The translations under genes were made by a program, and so were the position numbers. A DNA stretch of 64,000 nt. Origin: Brachypodium distachyon. Its lineage: Eukaryota; Streptophyta; Magnoliopsida; Poales; Poaceae. Each line of letters opens with the position of its first letter. Positions within the stretch are counted from its first letter, which is position 1. Shown one piece after another: positions 35,068 to 46,186 of the stretch. Below the pieces are notes generated by a model. It worked only from the letters and a program-made list of their open reading frames with translations, was not told the DNA's origin and ran no database searches. The DNA lies in contig NC_016131.3 in NCBI RefSeq assembly GCF_000005505.3, positions 28,511,001 to 28,575,000 on the forward strand, read 5' to 3'.

Positions 35068-35383
35068 TGGTAGATTTCCATGAAGTGAGAAGTGCACACC
35101 CTCGATACCATTCATGAGGGCGATGTCGATACGGATCCGTGAGGTAAATCAACCCTACCCGTACGAGCCACGAGAAGCTGGCCTTAAACCAGAGAAAAGG
35201 GAAAAAAATATTCCCAGTCCAAATCTGAACCTGGATGGAACGAACTGAATGAATATAGACAGCCCAAGCTAAAAAGAACCCGATATAGCCAGCCCAGCAA
35301 AAAGAAAAGACAGCCCAGCTAGGCCAGCCAAAAAATCAAACTTATTCCGTGGGCATTATTGGGCTGGCAGTGGCAATCAACAA

Positions 35384-38300
35384 TTGATGGGCAGCAAAAC
35401 CCACGCACATTACCTCTCCGCATCGATTTGCCATCGATCCCCAAATCCATTATCCATCCGGAGTTCCGGACCCCGATTCACCTCGCCGCCCGGCGCACTT
35501 CACCCCCCGGCGCATCCCGTCCTCCGTCGTGCATTCCCTCCCTTGCTCGCCGCGCGGAATCAGTTGCGCGATGCAAGTGTCAATCTGTTCTCATCTGCTC
35601 ACGTTTTACCACCTCCTGATTTGCCTTACAACATCGAGGTTTCGTCAAATCGGGACCCTTCTGCTGCATTCTTATGTGGACAACACAGCCAACCAGGTAA
35701 AGTTTATACTGATTTTTCAGCACTTAATATATATTTTCCCCCATGAAAATACATACTGGTCTGTATTATCACTATTATTATCATCATTGAACCTGAGAAA
35801 ATAAAATTGTACTTTCTGTTTGTTGCCGATCGATGTGGGGCATTACGATTGAGCCTTGCACGAGACCTTACTAGTTTCTTACTGAGCATTTTGCATTTAC
35901 TTTTTGGTATCGAACTGCAAGCATGAGCCTGAAGAGGGTGCAGAGAGCCCTAAATAGAAGAAACAAAGTGTGTTCTCGAGGTCTTTTGAATGCACAAGCT
36001 TGTTTATAAAGTGGCTGGAAGCAGAGGCCCACAGTAAGTCATTCTGACTTTGGCCAGTTTGGTTAGAAGTCATCGTAATGGCTAGAGGGTTGGTGCTTCT
36101 AATCATTTCTCATCCTCTTATAAGGCATATGATGGTTAGTTCAGCTCACTTTATCAGATCGAGGTGTTTATCCCACCGAAACAACGTGCCAATGGGAAGG
36201 ATTTTATAATTTAAACTATAATTTTCTATTTGCAGTATTAAGAATAGTTTACGTTGTATTTGTCCAGAAGATAAGATTATTAATGACCTCACGTGGGGAA
36301 GTGAAGCATAGAAACAAGGGTAGCAGACTTGATTGCAGAGCTTTAAGCTGTCACTTGTAAAATCAAGAAGGTATGGTGGTCAATTTCTCTTAATTTTGGT
36401 GGGAATCTTGTTGGTATGAACTTTTATGATGGATATGAAGAAACTCTTTTCCTGCCAAAGAGTAAGATTGTCAGCTTTTTAAAGAGAAAGATGGGTGTCC
36501 CACTGGCCACTACCATCGGAAAGGTATTTATTTTCTGTTTTATGTCTCAATTCTAATTGGGTTGGCATACACTTATTCCACTAATCCACTAACTTACATT
36601 GAAACAATCATGTTGGCTGACAGAGGATTGAATCATCCTGAGGACATACAAGGAGGGTGGAAGGAAAATATGTATTCTGTATTCTTTCTTTTTCTCAATG
36701 CATCTTGTTTGTGGTAGCACATCTTGTTTATTCGACTTCGAACTTACATTGAAAAAAAAATCAGATAACAGGTGGTCCGTACGTGCCTGACACACATTGG
36801 TATCACTGTATACTTGAGGTGGATAGGTGGGCCATGCCCAACCTTACTGGAAGGACTCTCCAATAGACATCACTCATGTTGTTGGAGTAGAATTGTGTAT
36901 CATTGTCCTCCTTGTTCTGCCTATCTAAGCAAGAATCTGATGGACTTGTAGTTCCGGGTTTATTGTATTGTGTTGTCTAGCAAGTATTTGACAGATCTGT
37001 ATAGAATACATGCAAGTTAGACTGGTCTTAGCGTTTTTTTTGTTGGAAACGTGAGCTTTATTACTTTTAATTTTTATTGGCTTGACTGTTGTCTTTTTTT
37101 TTGTTGGAAACGTGTACTTTATTATTAATCTAAAACACCAAATTTGTCAACTGAGATATATTTTCTCTTGCAAGAGATCCAGTTCTTATGAAACAATGCC
37201 GACAACATGCATATTCTTCACTGTTACTTATCTTAGTTGGAAGCTTTGAGGGCAAGCGTCTAGGGTGGGCATATGCAGTATAGTATATACATAGTGCGGT
37301 CACCTGAATATTGATCTTTAATATTAGGCGGATCACACTTTGTCCAGACTGCACCACACATGTGTTGTTTCCTACCAGCACCATAATTTTTTGTTCTTCA
37401 TATTAGCTTTTCATACCTACCTATGTTGGAAGTGTTAATATATAATTTTTGTAAACCTTGCAGCTGGCTCTGTTGGCCTCGGTGAACAGAGATCCCCTCT
37501 TGGTAGTATATCTAGTGTTGAGCCACATTCCACAAGGAATCCAGGTAGAGCTACCTTGACACTCTCTAAGATATGTGCTCAATCTCATGCTTGTTTTCAA
37601 CCACATGCGACTATTGATCTTTTTTTTATTGGCATAGTTGGTGCCTCGTCCAGACAAAACAATATCTAAAACTATCAAAGGCAAGTCAAATTATTTATTA
37701 TTGCATAGCAGTCTTTAGTTTATGGATATGTATCTAAATCAGTGGCACCCTGTGCAGACTCTATTTTAACATGGGTACAGAAATCCATTTTTTCCCTTGC
37801 TTGCATAGAGTACATCTTTCATCATTTAAGTACAGATTACCTTTCCTGTGTCTGTGTGTTCCCAGGCCTTTTTATTCAATATACCAGATTGATCATTTTG
37901 TTCTTCCTTTTCTTTTGCATAGCCATCACCTCTGGATTTTAAAGCCAGCCCCATACTGTACATCGGTGTAGTAAAGAACTGAAATCTCCCGATACCTCTC
38001 TTTGTGTTCAAATTTCATGACTGCAACTTGTGTTTAGCTCTGTTGCTAAAGTTGAGCATCAACTTTTCATAGCATGCTAAAATTTCGGAACTTGAGATCC
38101 CTGTAAAATTGCTAGCACATTGTCATCTATGATATTAGATCATTACATATTCACAATAGTCTAGGCTTGCTGGAATTTGATCATTACAACAGCATGGTGT
38201 TATAAGTTGTTAACTGTTGGTATCATGCAGCCTTTCTGTGTGGTGCTGGTCGTTATCATGAGGAAATCTCTCTGTTTGCGGCTTTGCTTATCCCTTATCC

Positions 38301-39439
38301 TTATTTTCATGGACAGTATTCAAACATGGGAGATACAACATTCAGATTCTGTGCGTTATCAGCTTGATATCATTATACTGATGATTACTGAAACAGCTTC
38401 ACCTGTTTATCTGAGAGCTCGAGGTGATTCGCTTAATTGAATGGCTAAACTTAGTGTGTTATGTAACACTGAAGTAATGCAGGGGGCTTTGCGGACTTGC
38501 TTACAAGGGAAGAAATGTGTTGCTTGCGCCATATTGCCATCTGAATTTATTGTAAGGTGCCACCGCGCTCTGGGGGACAATGTCCTTGTCCTCTGCTGTT
38601 AGTGCATCTATGTAGGGATTGGTGCACTCGTTGTTGGTCAACACAGACCTCTTCTATTTTCTTCTATCTTTATATTTGTTGCATTTTGTCAAATAGTTCT
38701 TGGTATGCAGTTAACTCAGCACTGAACGTGCATTGTGGATTGTTAAGAAATAAAGGATGTATATTCTCAAATTCTGTGTTGTCTGGACAAGCAAAGGTAG
38801 AAATGCTCCTTTTCTCAATTCTTTTCAACACTTGTGCAGATAATTCAGTTCCATAATAGGTTTTTACTACTAGTATGTTTTGAATAAATTCTAGACCGTG
38901 TTTCTTAATTAATTGGAAGGAAAACATGCTTATTCTGTTCCATCCAGACTCCTAGAAGCCACTTGAGAACAACAAAAGATAAGCTTATTTAAGTTAAATG
39001 CTAAATGAGTTTAAATACTTGACTCCTGTTTGGACAGATAAAGGATGTCAATGACCAACTGCAATGCTCTTCTTATATTACTGTGATTGTCACTAGAGTT
39101 ATCGTTATGACCTCTTTATAGCTATTTCATAAATATTCAGAGCTAATTTTCACTTCATGTCAATTTCTTTACTGAGTTGGTATATCCCCTGGTATGATCA
39201 TGACTACTTTGAGTACGGATAAAAAAAAATCTAATGCAAAGCATAATCTTGACTGGTCCATCTTAAAAAATAATCTTTTCATAAAACTTTGGAAGCATAC
39301 AAATGACTTGACATTACAATTACATGTGTGGTTTTTTTTCCCAGATGCTGTACATTTTGAAGCTTCATCTCAAGAGCATGTAAAACCATTTCACCACACT
39401 CCACCGTTGAGACTTGTCTTGCACGTGCATGATTTCTAG
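35384..39439 (+). pseudogene. Unrecognised multi-exon locus, probably decayed
   Basis: Several separated stretches on the plus strand read like protein and have splice-like borders. 35384-35696 contains PPPDLPYNIEVSSNRDPSAA before a GT. 36375-36522 contains WWSISLNFGGNLVGMNFYDG and LFLPKSKIVSFLKRKMG before a GT. 37463-37543 contains LALLASVNRDPLLVVYLVLS. 38230-38355 contains AFLCGAGRYHEEISLFAALL. 39345-39439 ends DAVHFEASSQEHVKPFHHTP... with a stop. Some of the frames conflict at the joins (for example a TAA just before the 36375 block). I could not build one reading frame or recognise a family. It could be a pseudogene, a non-coding transcript or a set of captured gene fragments. Confidence 0.35.
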
Positions 39440-39479
39440 TCTATTGCTAACCGAAATTGAGAAGTTCTGGTTTTCTTTG

Positions 39480-40070
39480 TCAAAATTCTAGACAGTGCGG
39501 GGCTTAATCCCAAATGGCAAATGTGTTCAAGCCTGCCAGGATTCCAATTATTTGTCTTTGATCTCTCCCGAGGATACACTAAGAAGACAGCTGGGCCTGC
39601 CCCCTTTCGATCGGTTTGACGGTTGCGCTATCCCCAAAACTGGTTAGCTAGGCTGATCCTAGGCTCTAGCACGTCATTCTATTTCTTGAGTTGGAGACAT
39701 GGAACAGTGCTTCCGTAAGGGTTTGTCGCTTCACTCTCTTAACCTTGGATCTTGGCCATGTGGGCGTCAAGACCATAACCTAATCCCAGTAGGAGTAGCA
39801 CTGCTGTGGCAACCTTTACAAGGTTAACCGGAGCATAAGTACAAAAAAACAGCCCCATGGTGATCTAGCCAAGACGGCTAGGTCACATTGGATTTTCTGC
39901 TGGTCCTCGAACCCATTTTGTTTCTGCTGCTTATTCTCTCATCAGTAAGACAATGTTGCTTTCGTTGAACTGCCGTATCAGCTGAGCAACATCAATTTTG
40001 AAGAGTTGTCGGCTTCATCTCTATTGCTTCAGACCACCACTGGTAGGTACCAATCCAATACATGGCCATG
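39480..40070. repeat. Partner of the SWEET4 3' flank (45120-46030)
   Basis: The same order of blocks occurs in both places: aaatggcaaatg, gtctttgatctctc, tgacggttgcgct..ccccaaaactggttag, ttctatttcttg, tgtgggcgtcaag / tgtgcacgtcaag, aggttaaccgg, gtaccaatccaa. It is diverged and has gaps, so the duplication is old. Confidence 0.6.
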
Positions 40071-40771
40071 TCAGCAGCAGGACATGCTTGCCCATGGTGC
40101 TTGCTTGATTATAGCGTGTTTTGAGTTGTTCTTTAGCTAGTGGTGACGTGGTATGGCCATTGCCATCGCCCGGCAGAGGCTGGTGTCCCCGTTCTTGCCA
40201 TCCAAAAATGGGGTCGGCTCGCCTGGGCCTACTCTTGGTTGTGGGCTTGTGGCCGGCATGGCTGGGAAATCGTGTAGGCAAGCAATCATGTTCTAGACAA
40301 CTTTTTTTTTCAACTGCCTAGAGATGACTGATATTATCTTGGGAAGGAATTGGAAATACTTTAGAGAAGGAGGTACATGCATGTTCATACTTCAAATATA
40401 ATGCTATCATATATCACAAGTTGGAGTGGTCACTTCTCCATTCTACATCCAAAGAGAACCTATCACTGTATCAATAACTAGCGAGGAGCCGTGCGATGCC
40501 ACGGAACAACAAAAGCTGAGGTAACACGTGTCAAGATCTAATAGGGCAAGCAGTGGGTGAAGTGTTTAACATGTGATTGACCAACATGTTAAATTTGAAA
40601 CATTATGCAATATTTAAAAGCTGAAGCCAATTTCTTATTTAATACAAAATAATAGTTTGTTTCTCATTTGCCATTTCATACCAAACATTACATATATCAT
40701 ACACCCAAATAACCCCCAATGCTATAATACTAAACCCCTATGTACCAAAATCACAAACATGGATTCTCAAA

Positions 40772-40824
40772 TACTCCCTCCGTTGAACTAAAACAACAAC
40801 AACAATTTAGAATCATTGGGAGTA
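40772..40824. mobile_element. Truncated Stowaway-type MITE
   Basis: Starts TACTCCCTCCGTTGAACTAAA and ends ttgggagta. The ends pair but the middle is short and partly lost. Confidence 0.45.
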
Positions 40825-41597
40825 ACTGCATGGATGTTTGCTTTCTTATAGCCGACTTGTCATCAAAGCTAATATGCTCCTTCTCTGCTGAAGCTCTTCC
40901 AAGTTAGCTGACATATCAACCTGACATCATGCAAATAAGAAATGGATACGAAGCAACAAAGTTCAGATAACAAATACTATTACCATGTAAAAAACATTTT
41001 TTTAAAAAAACTTGAGCCTTCTATCTTATTACAGCTGTAATCTGAATAGTGCTAACTGCTAAGACTTTGTGATCCAAAATCCTCAAAGTAGTGAACATGT
41101 ACATGAAGCTCTATGCTATAGCTGCTTACAATGACAGAGTAAAGATTTATACAGTTTGCACAGAAAAGAAATTCATAAGACAAACCTTCCCTTATTCATA
41201 AGACACACCAACAGTCCAAGGTGATGGAAGATTTTGAAGGAACTTACACTGCAGCTCTACCGGTGCATGTTCTCTTGGGCCCTATTCCTCATTCCCATTT
41301 ACTCTGTTGCAGGATCATTAGTTCAACATGTGATGTTATCAATTTTGTTAGAATCATAGAAAGATTGCCGAATGATCTAACAATGAACCAAAGCTGTTAG
41401 GAAATCACAACCACATAGAAGTATTAGGATTAAAACCAATTGCCTAGCTCACAACTGCATATCAACGAATATGTCATGTGCAAGATAGTGGGATGTATCA
41501 GATTAGAATAGTTAAAGTAATCACACAAAAATTGGACAAAAACATTATTTTACATAGAGAATGGATACATTTTCTGTACCAAATGGGTCTAGCACAG

Positions 41598-41747
41598 GAA
41601 AAAAAATAGTTTTCCGTCAGTCTTTTGTTCTAGTACTGATATGATTGAGATTTACATAATGGTCAGTGGGACTACCACAAAAAAAATAGTTTTCCTTGAG
41701 CCTTTTGTTCTAGTACTGATATGATTCAGGTTTACATAATGGTCAAG
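41598..41747. repeat. Two-copy tandem repeat in AT-rich DNA
   Basis: The stretch aaatagttttccgtcagtct ... acataatggtca occurs twice, about 85 bases apart (from about 41606 and 41688), with a few changes. The wider region 40830-42240 has no gene signal. Confidence 0.6.
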
Positions 41748-42450
41748 TTTACACATTGGAGTTGGTTACACATATAGTCTGTAATGTAATGCCGTATGTC
41801 CATACTAAATAGATACTGCAATCTAACAGCTATCGTCACTGTACATATGATCAAAACCGAACTAAGAAGGATCGGACCATGTAAAATTCAAGTTATTGCA
41901 GAAGCAATCTGCTGTCATTGTACTTATCAGAACAGACAATCTTCAAACTCATGATAATTCAAGTTAATATAGAGACATAATACAGGACAAATTAGATCAA
42001 AACCGTCAAATAATTTATATCAATTGGACAAAAACTCATGCTGTGAGTGCATAAAAAGCATAGAGTACCAAACCAATGCAAGTAATGCAACAATCAACTC
42101 CAATTAGTTTGGGTTCTGACACCCAGATTTGAGATACAAATGCAGGCTTGCAGCTCTGCTCACCCAGGATCTAATTTTGGCTCCAAGAATCCTACCATAC
42201 CATAGAAGACCCAAATCAAATCTATTGTCTGCAGCTAAATTAAATTGGCACGCGATGCAGGAGCACCACCACCGGAATCAGCATCAGCAGCATAGTTGGG
42301 TTGGGTTGGGTCTAGTAGGGCAGCATGAGGTGGGAGATCTTGCCCTCCTTGCCGGGCGTGGTCGCCATTCGGTCGGTGGAGCGGAGCCAGATGCAGACTG
42401 CGAAGAAGCTAAGGACGAATGGACGTGGGGGTTGACGAAAGATTGGACGA

Positions 42451-42570
42451 ATGAGGACGGACGAACGGCGGGACCGCCTCGCCCCCGAGCACCAGTTCCC
42501 CGCCGCCGTCAACAACGCCGCTGCCGCGCTCCTCTGGCTCGCCTTGCAGTCAGCACCGGTGGCGACCCAT
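42451..42570 (+). pseudogene. Carboxylesterase (alpha/beta-hydrolase 3) gene fragment
   Basis: The plus frame reads RLAPEHQFPAAVNNAAAALL, matching the conserved YRLAPEHxxPAAxxDA stretch of plant carboxylesterases and GID1-type receptors. The upstream catalytic HGGG region and the downstream Asp and His regions are missing. The fragment sits between AT-rich DNA and a GC-rich tract, as captured or decayed gene pieces often do. The 245-codon open frame on the opposite strand (42312-43049) is taken to be a shadow of this GC-rich tract. Confidence 0.6.
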
Positions 42571-43311
42571 GGGCGTGGGCATGAGGGATTTGGGATCGGG
42601 GTGGAGGGGAGTTGTTTTTCTCCGTTACGTATGTGATTAGTGTGCGTCGGACGGACTCGAGCGAAGGAAGAGCCGAGCGAGGAGGGCGCACGACGTACGG
42701 CCAACGTGCAGTAGAGGTGACTGGTGGGGGTGGATGCGGCGCAGAGGGCGGAGCCCACGGCCATCGTGAGGGTTGAGGGGAGACAGTGGTCGCGACAGGA
42801 GGAGGGGGAGAGCCGGAGAGGAAGTGGCGCAGGCGCAGGGGTGGAAGGCAGGAAGGAGAGGACTGCAGTTATTTTTCTTTGGTGGCGGGGTGTTTCCTTC
42901 GTTCGCTGCGCGGCTGTAATCTGAACGTCGGTGTAGTTAGATCGGACGGTGAGCCATGGGTAAACTGTGTGTTTATAGTAGTAGAGATTGTTGCATCGAG
43001 ATGCGGTTCGATCGATACTGGCTATTGCTCGATCCAACCGTGAAAACAAAATTCATAGTCAAGAGGTCATTACTGAAAGATAACTGCATGTTTCTTTCAG
43101 TTTTGACAATTACGATTACAAAGTAGGATTATCCTTTGTTAGATTAAAACACTTCGGCTTTAGTTTTGACCATCGATCTCTTCATTGAATTAGACAAAAC
43201 AAGCATTATATCTAACTTCTTTTATAGCATGGAAGAGGTGAACACAGAGTAGTTGTCTTCTGCTACGAAAATGAAACCAGTACCTTATTTTGTGTTGCTT
43301 TGCCTTTTTTC

Positions 43312-43364
43312 TACTTCCTCCGTTCCTAAATAACAGCGACAAGTATTTAGGAACGGAGGGAGTA
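43312..43364. mobile_element. Very short Stowaway-type MITE
   Basis: tacttcctccgttcctaaat pairs almost fully with atttaggaacggagggagta, leaving a middle of about a dozen bases. It would fold as a perfect hairpin. Confidence 0.65.
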
Positions 43365-44112
43365 CCAATTATGACAATGCCACCACCAAAGCTAAAATGG
43401 AAATGAAAGAAAAAAAAACATCAGATAGAACATCACCTTACTATCATATTACGCAATAAGTTTTTTTTTACCGCAACACGCAATCAATTAAAAAGTGATA
43501 ACTAATGTAAAATTTAATAACTCACAAAATACATGTTGTTATAAGAAGTTACGTGAAATAACCCAAAGAACAGGCAAAGATGTCGTTAAGTGTATCGAAT
43601 GTAAAGTGTGTTGAAATGATGGCTAATACATGTTTTCACCCGATGGACACAAAATGCAATATGTTACAAAACAATTAGCCAAAACAAAGTTTTTTAGCGC
43701 CTCACAAAATATGCAAAACTAAAGTCGCAATGAAGAGCCAGCGAAATGGCATCTTGCCAAATATGTGACAGATTTCGGTAAAGATATTGTGAGCAAATGC
43801 GATTTTTTTCCTTAAAGGGTACATCATAAATATGGATATATAGTTGTTGTCTAAACTTTCTATCTAAGCATGGGACTGAGTTATCTCTTGCGGCGATGAA
43901 TGCAATTAATTGACCAACTACAGCAATGACGAGAGCATCGTCACCATGTCGTTAGTCAAAGAGAAGAATAATGAAAAGTGGCACAGAGTAATGTGGCTGG
44001 CATGGCTGGCATGGCTGGGAGCCTGGGATCAGATCGATGGCTATAATGCTGAAAGTAACATGGTGAGATATGGCTTCAATTTTGTTGGTGATGTGGCTCA
44101 ACCACATAGTGC

Positions 44113-44227
44113 TGCTTCCCTCCCACCCATATTACTTGTCTCAAATTTGTCCAAATATGGATGTATCTATGTTTAAATTATAGATACATCTAATATTTCG
44201 ACAAGTAATATGGGTCGTAGGGAGTAT
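44113..44227. mobile_element. Stowaway-type MITE
   Basis: Inverted ends cttccctcccacccatatta and taatatgggtcgtagggagt are joined by a palindromic middle (ggatgtatctatg ... atagatacatc). Confidence 0.65.
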
Positions 44228-44468
44228 CATTAATTGCAGAAAATGAGGATTCTTTCATATATACATATATACGTACGGTATAAACTCTACATAAGAGGAG
44301 CTCACAAGAAAAGAAGAAGGTACATATTTGCTCTTTATATGCATGATAACCTTAACACCTTATTTGGGCTTCCAAATGCTAGACCCGGATTCGCAGAATT
44401 GGAATCGAATTCCAATAATATCTATGTTTGGCCATCTGGAACTTTACCAAGTCACCCCTCTTATTATG

Positions 44469-44602
44469 TACTCCCTCCGATCCATAATAAGTGTCAACCT
44501 ACGACACATATTATGTATTGCAGGGAATTAATATGTGCTAATGATATATTGCATAATAAGAATCTATGCAAATCCACGACAGTTAATTCGGGACGGAGGG
44601 AG
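44469..44602. mobile_element. Stowaway-type MITE
   Basis: Starts TACTCCCTCCGATCCATAATA and ends ttcgggacggagggag, with TA at the left border as expected for Tc1/Mariner-type insertion. The middle is AT-rich. Confidence 0.65.
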
Positions 44603-45119
44603 CATATGTTAATGAAATTTTTATGATATATCAATGCAATTTTAAGAATATGCTGTGGATGAAACAGTGATGTGTTAATTAAATAATGTTCCAAAATAAT
44701 AATACCAACTGATATAGAATTGATGATTAATTTCAATGAAATAATAAAGTATGTTAATAAAATATCACGTTTTTGTGAAAAATATGAATGAAATCAGAAT
44801 AAAATATCAATGCAATTAATGAAATATCATTGCGGTTGCCGTCAAAAAAATGAAATATCATTGCAGATTGTGGGTGCATTTTAACAATACTCAAAGGTGT
44901 AAACGCAAAAATAATTGGATGAAAAAAATCACATCCTAGAGAAAGGGATGGAGTGTTGGCTGATTCCAAACAAACTTGGTCTAGGTGAAAAACTACCGAA
45001 TGATTTTCATCTCTCTCCACACATCTTTGATCCAACGGTTAATATTTTGGTTTGCATGTTTCCATGAGAAAGATGGTTTCCACCTGGTACTTTCTCGGGG
45101 GATAATTTGAAGAAAAGAA

Positions 45120-46030
45120 CCGTGCAAGTTGTGACTAGTACCAAATGGCAAATGCATTAAGGTATCTGGATGCTATGCAGACCTATGGATGAGAGAAATT
45201 TCTTAGTGACCATGCTAAGGGAGGGAATGAGACTAAATGCTAAGGCCACATACAAAGCGCCAGCTCAGCACCTTATTAATCGTGAGATAATTAAATATTT
45301 TTATTAGCTACTGCATATGAAATTTAAATTTAAATTAAAGAAAGAGAAAGCCGGTCTGCTTATCTTAACGTCTAAGATGGAAAATGGGGTGCTAGGGACA
45401 ACAATGCTCTTCTGATGTCAATTTGTCTTTGATCTCTCTCGATGATATGCCAGGATAGACAATTCGCGTGCTCCCTTTCGGCCTGACGGTTGCGCTGTCG
45501 CCAAAACTGGTTAGGTTGATCTAGCACACAATTCTATTTCTTGGGCTGGAGAAATAGGATAGTACTTGCACTACCAGAATGGAAAGTGACTGAGAAAAAT
45601 GAATAGACAGCGACTGAACTTGGAAGACAACCTGCAGACATCTTTCAGTGGCAATTGGCATGTGATCTCGTTGTTCTAATCCCTTAATTTAAGTTTGGTC
45701 GTGTGCACGTCAAGGTCATCTTTTAATCCCAGTAGCAGTAAGCACTGCATGCAGTGGCCACGTTTACAAAGTTAACCGGGGCATGTGGTGGTTAACCGAG
45801 TACTACCAATGAATCAAACATCAATCGACGAATCCCGTGCGATGTTACCAGAAGCCATATACTCATATTCATGTGCATGTTTATGAAAAATCCATATATA
45901 GTTAAATTTATCACTGAGATCGATCACATAACAGTTTGACCAAAGATCAGTTTTGAAGATGCTTCATCCTGCTTCAAACACGGGTAGAAGTTACCAATCC
46001 AAATCATGGGCATTACATGAGATCCCTTCG
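45120..46030. repeat. SWEET4 3' flank, partner of 39480-40070
   Basis: Contains the same ordered blocks as 39480-40070 plus about 100 bases of insert near 45570-45670. It lies directly downstream of the SWEET4 stop codon (minus strand). This suggests the duplicated unit once included a gene end. Confidence 0.6.
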
Positions 46031-46186
46031 GGACAGGTAGCAAATTAAGCAAGCATATAAGCGTTTTTCACTCGCTAGGTATATAGGTAGTAATTAAGGT
46101 TTATAAGCAGCAGCTGCAGGAGGAGCCATCGCCCATGATGCTAATAAGCTCCCGGCCAGCGCGTTAGGAGTAGTTGTTCTTCTCGG

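Noticed and set aside
42312..43049. A 245-codon minus-strand open frame
   Set aside because: Low-complexity composition, no family, and it overlaps the carboxylesterase fragment on the other strand.
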